A DNA stretch of 64,000 nt, taken from the NCBI GenBank assembly GCA_946402065.1, contig CAMIVR010000007.1, positions 1-64,000 of the forward strand, written 5' to 3'. Origin of the DNA: an uncultured Brevibacillus sp. Its GTDB lineage: Bacteria > Bacillota > Bacilli > Brevibacillales > Brevibacillaceae. Positions 44,810 to 52,980 of the stretch are shown here, piece after piece; position 1 is the stretch's first letter, and the number at the start of each line of letters is the position of its first letter. Position numbers and translations under genes: made by a program. Under the pieces are notes generated by a model. It did no database searches and was not told the origin of the DNA. It saw only the letters and a list, made by a program, of their open reading frames with translations.

Positions 44810-44920
44810 TCTAAATGATTTTTTATCGAAAATTGCTGTAATGTTTTGTTGACGGAGGACGAATTGTATAGCAAAATGTTTATAATTGTTAAAAAATATA
44901 AAAAAAGGGAGGATATGTAA

Positions 44921-45703
44921 ATGTTTGTTCGCAACTCATTTGAATTGGTTAGTCGATGCTATGAAAATGCCCAGCGGCTGCTGGACGAAGAAAGTTTAAA
45001 GGAAGCGTTTATACAATACGTCTTTGGAGAGTATCAGCAGGAAATCTTGCAGCATTACGATCAGGAAGTATTTTACGAACATCTGAACAGCATACAGCTT
45101 GCAAATTGCCGGAAAGATTTCGATATAGCGGTAGAACGCTGGTACAACCTTCATTATGGCAGTGTTCTGTCGGAAGGAATCTACCATGATGATCTGTTCT
45201 CTCTAGTAAAGGAGGTAATAACCACGTACAACACAACGTCTCGAGACCATCTGATCAGCAGCTTTACAGGATTTCTGACGTCGCCAAAAGGGCTCATGGC
45301 CAGGTGGATGCAAGAGACGAAGCGATCAGTATCAGCATATTTTCAATACGTAACGAAACTAGGGATTCACAGCTACACAGACATCGAGGCATTAATCGAT
45401 ATCTGGCTGATCGAGAATCCGGCAACCTTTGATAAAACCCAGCAAGAGTATTACGCCAAACCATCTCGAAGAGGGAGACCGAACAATATCGAATTGACAA
45501 GATTAATGGAACAGGCACACGAAGTAAAGCCAGTTCTGGCCCCTGAGGATAAAGAGAGAATCCGAAAAATTTACTACTACCATCGAAAAACCCTTTCCTC
45601 CATTGCCATGCTCGAAAAATTTCGCAAGTACGTGTTGATGAAAGCAAATCCGCTAAAAGCCAAAAAGCTCCCTTCTGCGTCCGACTCCATACAAGTAGGC
45701 TGA
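44921..45703 (+). CDS. Uncharacterised protein (260 aa)
   Basis: Not recognised. A soluble, mostly helical protein without signal peptide, rich in Tyr, Glu and Gln. A basic segment PSRRGRPNN around residue 185 resembles an AT-hook-like or nucleic-acid-binding patch, and the C-terminus is lysine-rich. AAAGGGAGGATATGTAA precedes the ATG, and a strong terminator lies before it, so it has its own promoter. It ends 4 nt before the first module B gene, so it is probably co-transcribed with module B. Confidence 0.65.
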   Translation: MFVRNSFELVSRCYENAQRLLDEESLKEAFIQYVFGEYQQEILQHYDQEVFYEHLNSIQLANCRKDFDIAVERWYNLHYGSVLSEGIYHDDLFSLVKEVITTYNTTSRDHLISSFTGFLTSPKGLMARWMQETKRSVSAYFQYVTKLGIHSYTDIEALIDIWLIENPATFDKTQQEYYAKPSRRGRPNNIELTRLMEQAHEVKPVLAPEDKERIRKIYYYHRKTLSSIAMLEKFRKYVLMKANPLKAKKLPSASDSIQVG

Positions 45704-45707
45704 ATAC

Positions 45708-46577
45708 ATGTTCCAGCACCTTCAGAAGTTTGTTACTACCTTCCGCGAACTAGAGAAAAAAGAACCGTTACGATCCCAAGAGGAAGAAGAACAGTGGAAG
45801 CAGCTCAAAGAAAAATTATCTGCTGCGGAAGTTCATGCGGTCGTTGAGCATCAGCAGTATATGAAATCGATCGCTGTCGCTAGTTTATACCCACGTGTAG
45901 GAGCGAGTTTCATAGCTAGCAATTTTGCTTTTTACGAAGCGGCACGATCGATACGGACAACCCTATGCGAGAATCCAATCGAGCAATCATACTTTTACTT
46001 TGCACTCGACTGTGAACGGCGGAAGCCCGTTTCAAGAAACAATGAAAAAATTATGTGGCTGATGAACCAAAGCTTGCAAATAAAGGTCACTCCACCTTAT
46101 GAAAGTCAAGTTTACTCACAGGCGGAAGCAATGAACTGGTTTTTCACAAATCAAAAACATTGCAGCTTCTTTATACTTGATTTCTCATCGCATTGGAGGG
46201 GAGAACTTGCATCGTGGTTGTTCGAAATGGTCGACCAGATTTGGTTTGTGATCGATCCGGATTTTCCGCGACTGTCACAAACGATTTTTGCGGAAGAAGC
46301 CCCGGAGAACTGGAAAAAGAATCTCCACAAGATCTCAATCATCGCCAACAAATGGAACGAGGATGTGGCTGCCCGAGGTGTCATAAAGAGAATCGAAGGT
46401 ACTCTTTCACAGTGGGATGAGCAAAATAAGCTTAAAGTAGGGGCTTCAGTTCCGCGTATTGACGCCAATAAGCTAAGCAGGGCGCAATTGGCAGCACGTA
46501 TCTTTCTGGAGATGTATCCTGACGAAGGTGAGTTTTTGGATCAATTGTCTCACTTGGAAAAAGGAAGGGTTTTATGA
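45708..46577 (+). CDS. Degenerate MinD/CpaE-like protein, module B
   Basis: A 289-residue protein with the outline of a MinD/ParA fold: SLYPRVGASFIASNFAFYEA aligns with the deviant Walker A segment, but neither the signature lysine nor the P-loop lysine is present. FILDFSSHWRGELASWL resembles the Walker B/switch strand, and KISIIANKWN the base-recognition strand. ATP hydrolysis is unlikely. It starts 4 nt after the previous gene and overlaps the CpaB-like gene by four bases (ATGA). Probably a structural partner rather than an active ATPase. Confidence 0.6.
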   Translation: MFQHLQKFVTTFRELEKKEPLRSQEEEEQWKQLKEKLSAAEVHAVVEHQQYMKSIAVASLYPRVGASFIASNFAFYEAARSIRTTLCENPIEQSYFYFALDCERRKPVSRNNEKIMWLMNQSLQIKVTPPYESQVYSQAEAMNWFFTNQKHCSFFILDFSSHWRGELASWLFEMVDQIWFVIDPDFPRLSQTIFAEEAPENWKKNLHKISIIANKWNEDVAARGVIKRIEGTLSQWDEQNKLKVGASVPRIDANKLSRAQLAARIFLEMYPDEGEFLDQLSHLEKGRVL

Positions 46578-47350
46578 AAAAACAGACGCTGCTTGTCATT
46601 GGGACTATCTCGTTGATATTGGCGGGGATTTGCTTCTACTCGGCTACGAAATATTTAGACGATCTGGCGCAAGAGCGATTGTATGCGCCTGTAGTGAAAG
46701 TTGCAGATGGTAAGGAACTTTCGCCTTTCCAACCAATCACACGAGATGATGTCGTCGTCATACAAGAGAAAAAAGATGCGATGCTGCCTGGTTCAATTGC
46801 TTCGTTAGATGAGGTGCTTGGTAAACGCAGCATTCAGACGATTTTTTCCGGGGAACAGGTACTAGCGCAAAAGCTGACAGACGGCTATCTCTTGCCGGAA
46901 ACCGGGCAAGCAAGATATGAATTTCCCCTTTCCCTGATGATGCCGGTTACAGAGGTGCGGAGGGGCGACGACGTGAAAGTGTGGGTAAAGTATAAAAACA
47001 GCCATGAGCTTGCTACACTTCCTGCGCCAGCACACTTTACAAAAAGTAACGATGCGGCTGATTTATTGTTTGAAAGCCAGTTGGCTACGGTAAAAGACAG
47101 CAGCGGGATTGAGATTTATACGTTAAAACCAAGCATACTGCCTCAAGCAGATCAGGTTGAAAACCCGTTTTTCCATGCATCAAAAGCTCAAAATCTGACC
47201 GATACGGAACGACGTGTACGCGATTATCGGGCACAACCGTCCGCTCTGCCAGCGTTCGTGGGCTTTAATTTAACAGACCAGCAGTTTTTGATTTTAACTG
47301 AGGCAATCAATTACGGCACGATTCAAATTGGACATTATTTTAGTCGATAG
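46574..47350 (+). CDS. CpaB-like SAF-domain protein, module B
   Basis: A 258-residue protein with one N-terminal helix (about 6-26) and an SAF-type domain (VVKVADGKELSPFQPITRDD, SIQTIFSGEQVLAQKL) followed by a beta-rich region. It has the same topology as the module A CpaB protein but is highly diverged. Its stop codon lies inside the left arm of a perfect 14-bp hairpin. Confidence 0.72.
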   Translation: MKKQTLLVIGTISLILAGICFYSATKYLDDLAQERLYAPVVKVADGKELSPFQPITRDDVVVIQEKKDAMLPGSIASLDEVLGKRSIQTIFSGEQVLAQKLTDGYLLPETGQARYEFPLSLMMPVTEVRRGDDVKVWVKYKNSHELATLPAPAHFTKSNDAADLLFESQLATVKDSSGIEIYTLKPSILPQADQVENPFFHASKAQNLTDTERRVRDYRAQPSALPAFVGFNLTDQQFLILTEAINYGTIQIGHYFSR

Positions 47351-47374
47351 GAATTTATAAAAATTCCTATCGAC
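47343..47374. repeat. Perfect 14-bp hairpin at the end of the module B cpaB-like gene
   Basis: GTCGATAGGAATTT and AAATTCCTATCGAC pair perfectly around ATAA. The stop codon TAG lies within the left arm. No T run follows, so this looks like an RNA processing or stability structure, or an operator. Confidence 0.7.
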
Positions 47375-47380
47375 ATAAGT

Positions 47381-47472
47381 GGTCGGCTATACGAACGTCC
47401 TGTGGCATCGCCGACCCCTCGCACATCCTGATCATCGCAACTATGTCTCCAACCAAGACTTGGCGTAGCCAA
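47381..47472 (+). promoter_or_regulatory. Structured leader before the second CpaE-like gene
   Basis: GGTCGGC (47381) pairs with GCCGACC (47410). Further on, CCAAGACTTGG (47453-47463) and TTGGCGTAGCCAA (47460-47472) are two short perfect hairpins that share the bases TTGG, so they exclude each other. The ribosome binding site AGAGGAGGG lies 13 nt further. The mutually exclusive stems are suggestive of a switch, but this is inference. Confidence 0.45.
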
Positions 47473-47503
47473 TGTGTCTAACAGTAGAGGAGGGAAGAAT
47501 CCT

Positions 47504-48637
47504 GTGAAAGCTTTGATTTGCTACCCCATGAAGTCTTTGGTAGGCGCTTTTATGCCTGAAAGATGTGATGCTCTGACAGTAGAAAAAGAAACCGAGCTTT
47601 CCCAAATGACCACCATCTATCAGCCGGATGTCGCCGTGCTTTTTTCGGAGTATTTTTCCAGTCAAGTGTGGGAGTGGCTGCCTCAATCCTTGTCAATGTT
47701 TTCTGAACACGTAGTGAAAATTATCATACCGCTGCACCGTGATGAACGGTTAGTTAAAAAAATTGTGAGTGAGTCACACACAATCAATACATACGTGCTC
47801 TCGGCAAGCCTTACTTATGTTGAGATAAAGAAGCAGCTGGAGGTAATTCTGGGGTTGGGATCGTCTCATCCAGAGACGACGAACAGCAGTGAGCAAGCAG
47901 GGAGCGGGAAAGTATTCAATCTGTTGAGTTACGGTTCCGCTGGTGTTACCACCTTTTGCATCAATTACCCAGTATTGCTTGCCAAAAGCAGCAAGCAAAA
48001 ACAAATTGCGGTTATCGACATGAATACGGTTAAGCCTGATCTCAGCAGATTTTTTGGCTTGCATGAGCACCAGCTATCCCTGTTTCGGCCCGACCTTTTA
48101 GACTTGAGGACCGCTGAGAAAAGAAATTGGAAAATACCCTTCAAGCAGAGCAAAGCAGTGAAAAACCTGTTTTATTCTAGCGGTACGAGTAAATGGAAGA
48201 GCTATGAGATTTCTAACCTGGTACATGTTTTGCGAAAAAGCTTTGATTATGTTTATCTCGACTGGGGGTACTGCTTTCCCGAGACGGAGGCTTTGCTGCG
48301 GATCGTAAAAGAGGCCGACTACAATGTTTTTTTTGCTCGGGCAGACCCATTCAGTATTGAGAGCGCACATGAATGGGTGGGCAAATGGAAGGCGCAAGGA
48401 GTGAATCATCAGCTTCTCGTAAGCCATTTTGACCGCGAGGCGATGAGCAAGCACCACATCCGAGAAAGCCTGCACGAGTATGGGATTCTCCCCAGGGTAC
48501 CGGAAAACAGGATTATTCATTCACACCAGCAAAAAAGCGTGCTTGTCGATGAGCTGTTTCCGCCAAAACAATATTTGCAAAGCTTGCTCGAGATGGTCGA
48601 CAGTGAGAAGAGCATAAAAGGGGTCACCCTATGTTAA
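47504..48637 (+). CDS. Degenerate CpaE-like protein, module B
   Basis: A 377-residue protein. About 120 N-terminal residues form an alpha/beta domain resembling a receiver fold without catalytic acids. A MinD-like region follows, in which the P-loop reads LLSYGSAGVTTFC, with no lysine of the KGGVGKT signature. VIDMNTVKPDLSRFFG and YVYLDWGYC retain the switch and Walker B strands. GTG 47504 with AGAGGAGGG upstream is preferred to the track's 47474. It precedes the module B cpaF, overlapping it by 7 nt, matching the module A order. Confidence 0.68.
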   Translation: MKALICYPMKSLVGAFMPERCDALTVEKETELSQMTTIYQPDVAVLFSEYFSSQVWEWLPQSLSMFSEHVVKIIIPLHRDERLVKKIVSESHTINTYVLSASLTYVEIKKQLEVILGLGSSHPETTNSSEQAGSGKVFNLLSYGSAGVTTFCINYPVLLAKSSKQKQIAVIDMNTVKPDLSRFFGLHEHQLSLFRPDLLDLRTAEKRNWKIPFKQSKAVKNLFYSSGTSKWKSYEISNLVHVLRKSFDYVYLDWGYCFPETEALLRIVKEADYNVFFARADPFSIESAHEWVGKWKAQGVNHQLLVSHFDREAMSKHHIRESLHEYGILPRVPENRIIHSHQQKSVLVDELFPPKQYLQSLLEMVDSEKSIKGVTLC

Positions 48638-49986
48638 CGCAGGAACTGAAACGAAAATGGACAGCGGCCGAGATCCATACATTTGATGATATTAAGCAAG
48701 CCGCACGGGATTATTTGAATCATTATGGGCAGTCAAGAGAAGCCAAGGTGGAAATGCAAAATATATTAGCCCGGGCAGAGCATGGCGATCGAGTTAGCCA
48801 CAGTCACATTACGCTGCGCTTGCAGCACTATTTTGAAGAAGTGCTGAGAAGGCCTGTGACAGAATCGATTTTTCCACATGTTAATCCGTATGAAGCAATA
48901 ACTTTTTCTACGTATGGTTGGGGCATTTTAGACGTTGTTTTGCACTTGTCGCCATTTGTAGAAGAAGTGCGCATAACTGCAGACAAGCAGGTTGCTTATC
49001 TGGAAGGAGGTGTTAAAAAATTTCTCTCCTACCGGCCAAGCTGGCAAGAAGTTGAAACCTTGCAACAAAAGCTAACGAACGCAGCGGGTTTATTCTTTAA
49101 CGAAAAGAAGCCCAGGCTTAGTGCGTATTTGGAAAGCTTGAAGGCTCGGCTGACCATGTTTACTTTTCCGTATTCGAGGTATCCGACCATCATTGTCAGG
49201 AGATTTACGACCGTTTCCTTCTCATTGGACAGTTTGCGGCTGCAATCGTTGCCGACTTTTGACGAAAAGGTGCAGCTGCTGATTGAGCAACAAGTATACG
49301 GCAGAGCGAATGTACTCGTAATTGGACCGATGGCAGCAGGGAAAACAACCCTAATGATCTGTATGTTGAAGCTGAAGAATCCGCGTACAGAGTATGTAAC
49401 CATTTACGAAAGTGAACATGAAATGCGGTTTGCTGATGTCTGGCCGGGAGAAGTAATTGAATTGCAAAATGTAGAAGAAATCGGCATTGACTTGGCCAGT
49501 AGTTTTAAGGATATTTACCGCTCAACTGCTAATACGGTGCTCATCGGGGAAATCAGAGAGCCTATCGAGGCCTACCACTTTATTAATGCCGGTATACGGG
49601 GTACTGACGCTACCATTGCTGCGCTGCATGAGCGCTTCCCGGACAAGGCGCTTAATGATCTGACCGATTTGGTATATCAATACGGCGGGCGAAGCATTGA
49701 GTTAACCCAGGAGAGAATTAGTCGTGCAGTAAACTTTGTAAACTCGCTGAAATACCGAAATAACGGTCACAGGTTCATTGATGCGATTCAGACGACACAA
49801 TGGAATGCACAGATGAATCGAGTAGAGTCGATTCCCTTGGTTTATCGCAATGTGGCGACTGGCGAATACGAATGGACGGGCAGGCAGCTAGCCGGTGATC
49901 TGGTCGAGTACATGTGCCATATGGGGGAAGCGGATCTTCACGTGTTAAAGGAACTGGGCATTACAGATATAGGGAGGCAGCTATGA
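48631..49986 (+). CDS. CpaF/TadA secretion ATPase, module B
   Basis: A 451-residue second secretion ATPase, about 50 residues shorter than the module A enzyme. Walker A is intact (VIGPMAAGKTT), Walker B is VLIGEIREPIE, and the region that normally has the TAHAN His box reads IAALHERFP, keeping a histidine. The N-terminal domain is diverged. As the only module B ATPase with an intact P-loop, it is the likely motor. It overlaps both neighbours. Confidence 0.87.
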   Translation: MLTQELKRKWTAAEIHTFDDIKQAARDYLNHYGQSREAKVEMQNILARAEHGDRVSHSHITLRLQHYFEEVLRRPVTESIFPHVNPYEAITFSTYGWGILDVVLHLSPFVEEVRITADKQVAYLEGGVKKFLSYRPSWQEVETLQQKLTNAAGLFFNEKKPRLSAYLESLKARLTMFTFPYSRYPTIIVRRFTTVSFSLDSLRLQSLPTFDEKVQLLIEQQVYGRANVLVIGPMAAGKTTLMICMLKLKNPRTEYVTIYESEHEMRFADVWPGEVIELQNVEEIGIDLASSFKDIYRSTANTVLIGEIREPIEAYHFINAGIRGTDATIAALHERFPDKALNDLTDLVYQYGGRSIELTQERISRAVNFVNSLKYRNNGHRFIDAIQTTQWNAQMNRVESIPLVYRNVATGEYEWTGRQLAGDLVEYMCHMGEADLHVLKELGITDIGRQL

Positions 49987-50888
49987 AGAACATACTGCTT
50001 ATACCAATGTCATTGTGCCTCATGGTTAGCTTTATGTTTTTGGGGATATTTATCAGTAAGAATTGGTCGGGTCCCAAAGTTTTTTACCCAAAGACACTGT
50101 CAGTATTACGAGAGAAAATGCTGCGGGATAACAACGGAAGGTATGTGTACCAGCGTTTTGAAACATGGTGCAGCGTTGTAGGGGGACAGATGACGCCGGA
50201 GGATTATCTGGTCGTTTCCCTCATTGGGGCAGTGGTAAGCTTCTCGATTGGACTATTAGTCGGAAATATTACTATCTCCATAAGTCTGTTTTTACTATTT
50301 TTACTTTCGCCATCACTCATTTTGTACGCAAGGTATATGATCCGCGTCAATAAAATGATCAAGTCGTTTGGTCATTTTGTTGACCTGTTTGCAAGGCATT
50401 ACAGTACGAGAAAAAACATCGTACTGGCATTTCGCGATATGGCGGGAGAGTGCCCAAAAGAACTGTATGATGAGCTGATCGTCCTGAATAATAAGTTGAC
50501 AGACGGCGGGAACTCTTTGCACGCCATCGAAAGCTTCGCCGACAGATTGAACCACGTCTGGGCGTATGATTTTGCAATGTATATCAGCAGCGGGCTCGAA
50601 GGAGAAACAGAGGACATTCAATCAGCACTGAATCGGTTAACAGGTGAAATGTTTGTCCATCAAGACGAGCGTGAGGAGCGTCAAAGTGAAATCTATAGTA
50701 TATGGATTAGCTTGATCATTGTCATCGTCATATGCATCTTGTTAATTCCGTACAATCAAACGTTGATGAAAGAATCGTATCGTTTGTACTTTTTTACTCC
50801 TGACGGACAAGCGTTGCTTTCGATCGCTGCTACAGTCTGGTTTCTATCTGTATTGGTGGCATTTATTTGGGGAAAGAGGCACATGTAG
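49983..50888 (+). CDS. TadB-like platform protein, module B
   Basis: A 301-residue protein with an N-terminal helix (about 5-24), a helix pair around 75-115 and C-terminal helices (about 235-300). The intervening cytoplasmic T2SSF-like region (LFARHYSTRKNIVLAFRDMA) is recognisable but diverged. ATG 49983 overlaps the ATPase stop; the track's earlier start is inside the previous gene. It fills the TadB position. Confidence 0.72.
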   Translation: MKNILLIPMSLCLMVSFMFLGIFISKNWSGPKVFYPKTLSVLREKMLRDNNGRYVYQRFETWCSVVGGQMTPEDYLVVSLIGAVVSFSIGLLVGNITISISLFLLFLLSPSLILYARYMIRVNKMIKSFGHFVDLFARHYSTRKNIVLAFRDMAGECPKELYDELIVLNNKLTDGGNSLHAIESFADRLNHVWAYDFAMYISSGLEGETEDIQSALNRLTGEMFVHQDEREERQSEIYSIWISLIIVIVICILLIPYNQTLMKESYRLYFFTPDGQALLSIAATVWFLSVLVAFIWGKRHM

Positions 50889-51725
50889 ATGATCACGATC
50901 CGTTATTTACTGTTGCTGTGCGGTTCGCTTTGTCTGTTTGTAACGTTTTTTGCAATTTGTATGAACCTGGCGAGAAAGCTGCCGAAAAAGCTGTTTTTTC
51001 CTAAAACGCTGTGGAAAGCATGGAGCCAGGCCGTTGCGAAAAATGGTGGGGAAGGCTGGGACCGACTGTTAAAAGCAGCGGGACACCCGTTTCATTGGGG
51101 GCAAATCGAGTGGGTATCCTTGCAGTGGCTTATCGGCTTCGTCATTCTCGTCGTCATCTTGATTGTGACGCTGGTCAAGCGCGAAGGGGCATTTCCGTTT
51201 TTCAGCATTATCCTGCTTCCCACGATCGGTTATTTCCTGCCCTATTGCTTCTTAAGGTGGTGGAGCAATTATCGCGAAGAGGTGCTAAGCGTCGACATTG
51301 CCAGATTTATTAACCGCTACGTGAATTTACTTGAAAATCAGGTGCCGGGATATCTTGCGATGGAGAAAGCCGCCCGGCCCACACGGATGTTGAAACATTA
51401 CCTGCCGACGTTGTCCGAATGGAACAAGGACCGACTTGTCGCCTTGGAAACGTTCAAGAACCAGTTGGGCGTGGATGATGCCGTCATTCTCGTTTCCAAT
51501 ATTCGTACGATTGAGCAGCTGCCCAGTGAATTGGTGGGAGTAACCATGCAGCGCTTGGAGTGGACAGTGGACAATCGCCGCATGTTCCGGCATCGCAAAA
51601 AAATAAAATCACTTGGCATCGCCTACAGCATCATTGTTTATCCTACGTTTTACATTGGGTTAATCGTGGCGATGTTCCCGTGGTACAAGCTGCTAAGTGA
51701 GATTTTGGAAAGGTATTTGATGTAG
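50889..51725 (+). CDS. TadC-like platform protein, module B
   Basis: A 278-residue membrane protein with an N-terminal helix, a central pair of helices (about 72-120) and a C-terminal helix, with a T2SSF-like cytoplasmic stretch (IARFINRYVNLLENQVPGYL). It starts immediately after the TadB-like gene. The assignment rests on topology and position more than on motifs. Confidence 0.68.
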   Translation: MITIRYLLLLCGSLCLFVTFFAICMNLARKLPKKLFFPKTLWKAWSQAVAKNGGEGWDRLLKAAGHPFHWGQIEWVSLQWLIGFVILVVILIVTLVKREGAFPFFSIILLPTIGYFLPYCFLRWWSNYREEVLSVDIARFINRYVNLLENQVPGYLAMEKAARPTRMLKHYLPTLSEWNKDRLVALETFKNQLGVDDAVILVSNIRTIEQLPSELVGVTMQRLEWTVDNRRMFRHRKKIKSLGIAYSIIVYPTFYIGLIVAMFPWYKLLSEILERYLM

Positions 51726-51740
51726 AGAGGATAGTAGCCA

Positions 51741-51896
51741 ATGACTAAGCTTCTCGCAATTTTTGCCTGCTTGATATTTACCCTGGGAATCATCGTTGCC
51801 TGTATGGGTGAGATTAATCAAGCGATTGTCAAGAAGGATGGCCTGCGTGGCAAATCAATGCAGTGGATTGAACAAGCAATTCCAACAAAAAAGTAG
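51741..51896 (+). CDS. Small single-helix membrane protein (51 aa), module B
   Basis: Too short for the ORF track. ATG 51741 with GAGAGGATAG upstream gives 51 residues: a hydrophobic helix (LLAIFACLIFTLGIIVACM) then a basic tail (KKDGLRGKSMQW). No prepilin cleavage motif is visible. It lies 15 nt after the TadC-like gene and 14 nt before the next gene. Possibly a pilus accessory protein; function unknown. Confidence 0.6.
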   Translation: MTKLLAIFACLIFTLGIIVACMGEINQAIVKKDGLRGKSMQWIEQAIPTKK

Positions 51897-51910
51897 GGAG
51901 TGGGCATAGC

Positions 51911-52117
51911 ATGTCAAAAATGTTCTTTATCTTTTTAGCGTGTGTCATGGTTCTGGGCATTGGGGTAAGCTCTTACGGAAACGAGCTGTCGCCATCGGCT
52001 ACTACAGCAGCAGAAAAGATCAACAACTCTGTTAGTTCATTAAATTACGATTCGACAAATGAAACGATTACGTTTAAAAATCACTCCGGGAATCCGTATA
52101 CGAATCCCTCTCGCTAA
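51911..52117 (+). CDS. Small secreted or anchored protein (68 aa), module B
   Basis: A 68-residue protein with an N-terminal hydrophobic segment (MFFIFLACVMVLGIGVSS) that could be a signal peptide or anchor, then a polar Ser/Asn/Thr-rich region. GTAGGGAGTGG lies upstream. Position after TadC matches that of the pilin in module A, so it is a candidate module B pilin, but it lacks the Flp Glu-5 motif. Confidence 0.55.
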   Translation: MSKMFFIFLACVMVLGIGVSSYGNELSPSATTAAEKINNSVSSLNYDSTNETITFKNHSGNPYTNPSR

Positions 52118-52118
52118 A

Positions 52119-52262
52119 ATGAGTCATTTGTTAAGTTTTTTAGTCATTGTCGCATTCACGGGCATTGTATGTTCCTCACTGTGGGGTTCTGGTGTGGAAG
52201 AAAAATTGGCAGGAGGGCAAGAAGCTCGAATGCATAAGGTTACAACGGTTATTTTCCATTAA
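52119..52262 (+). CDS. Small membrane protein (47 aa), module B
   Basis: ATG 52119 directly follows the previous stop codon. The 47 residues contain one hydrophobic helix (LLSFLVIVAFTGIVCSSLW) and a short polar tail (EEKLAGGQEARMHKV). There is no separate ribosome binding site, so expression would rely on reinitiation. Could be a truncated TadE-like protein. Confidence 0.45.
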   Translation: MSHLLSFLVIVAFTGIVCSSLWGSGVEEKLAGGQEARMHKVTTVIFH

Positions 52263-52354
52263 CACTGACCATAAACGTATCATCTGGAATGTCGAGTACT
52301 TTGTCTGACCAATTACGGACATGCCTGCAACAATGGGCTTCCAGTCTTTGATCG

Positions 52355-52377
52355 CCCTACCTTTGCCAAAGGTAGGG
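52355..52377. repeat. Perfect 10-bp hairpin upstream of the 136-aa protein gene
   Basis: CCCTACCTTT and AAAGGTAGGG pair perfectly around GCC, inside the 152-nt gap before 52415. No T run follows. It may be an RNA stability or attenuation element within the module B transcript. The rest of the gap shows no gene. Confidence 0.6.
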
Positions 52378-52414
52378 ATAAGTACCTCTTTCAACGAAAT
52401 CCGGGGAGCAACCG

Positions 52415-52825
52415 ATGATTAAATTAAAAGTTTTTCTGATCTGCCTCAGCGTTCTGTTACTCGTGTTTGCTGCAATTACGTGTATGGAAACCTATTCGCT
52501 GGAGCGAGCCATTGCCAGAGGGTTCTTTTCTGATATGTTGGATGATATGCAGGATATCGGGTACTTGGACAACCATTTGCGTGACTACTACAGAGAGAAG
52601 ATGCAAGCGCTTGGATGGGAAAGTGAAACGGGGGATTTTTTTGCAGGGACAAAGCCCCTGGTACAAGGTGAGCGAGCTCGAAAGGAGCGGAACGAGACCA
52701 TAACGTTCATGCTTTCCGTACGGCCATCACGAGTGTCGCAATGGCTGCACATACTTACAACGGGCGATTCCGTCTTTCGCTTTTCCGGGACGCGCCCTTC
52801 CGAATATTTTGACCAAGGGTGGTAA
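52415..52825 (+). CDS. TadE-like single-pass protein (136 aa), module B
   Basis: A 136-residue protein with an N-terminal helix (VFLICLSVLLLVFAAITCM) and a soluble domain (SDMLDDMQDIGYLDNHLRDY). The shape and position fit the small pseudopilin or DUF4320-like proteins of Tad clusters, but no prepilin motif is present. CCGGGGAGC precedes the ATG. It is separated by 2 nt from the next small gene. Confidence 0.6.
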   Translation: MIKLKVFLICLSVLLLVFAAITCMETYSLERAIARGFFSDMLDDMQDIGYLDNHLRDYYREKMQALGWESETGDFFAGTKPLVQGERARKERNETITFMLSVRPSRVSQWLHILTTGDSVFRFSGTRPSEYFDQGW

Positions 52826-52827
52826 GG

Positions 52828-52980
52828 GTGAATAAACTAATCTCTGTCTTGGCACTGACGGTGATTGTTCTCCCACTGACAATTTCCGTTCTCTTTCAGG
52901 GACCGGACAATTTGCTGGACAGTGTCAATCTCTTTTTTAGCAGACTGCTAGAGGAAGCAAACAGGTTTGGGACGGTCTGA
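52828..52980 (+). CDS. Small membrane protein (50 aa), module B
   Basis: Too short for the track. GTG 52828, with GGTAAGG upstream at the end of the previous gene, encodes 50 residues: a hydrophobic N-terminal helix (LISVLALTVIVLPLTISVLF) and an amphipathic tail (LLDSVNLFFSRLLEEANRF). Its TGA overlaps the ATG of the next gene (TGATG), so translation is coupled. Confidence 0.6.
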   Translation: MNKLISVLALTVIVLPLTISVLFQGPDNLLDSVNLFFSRLLEEANRFGTV

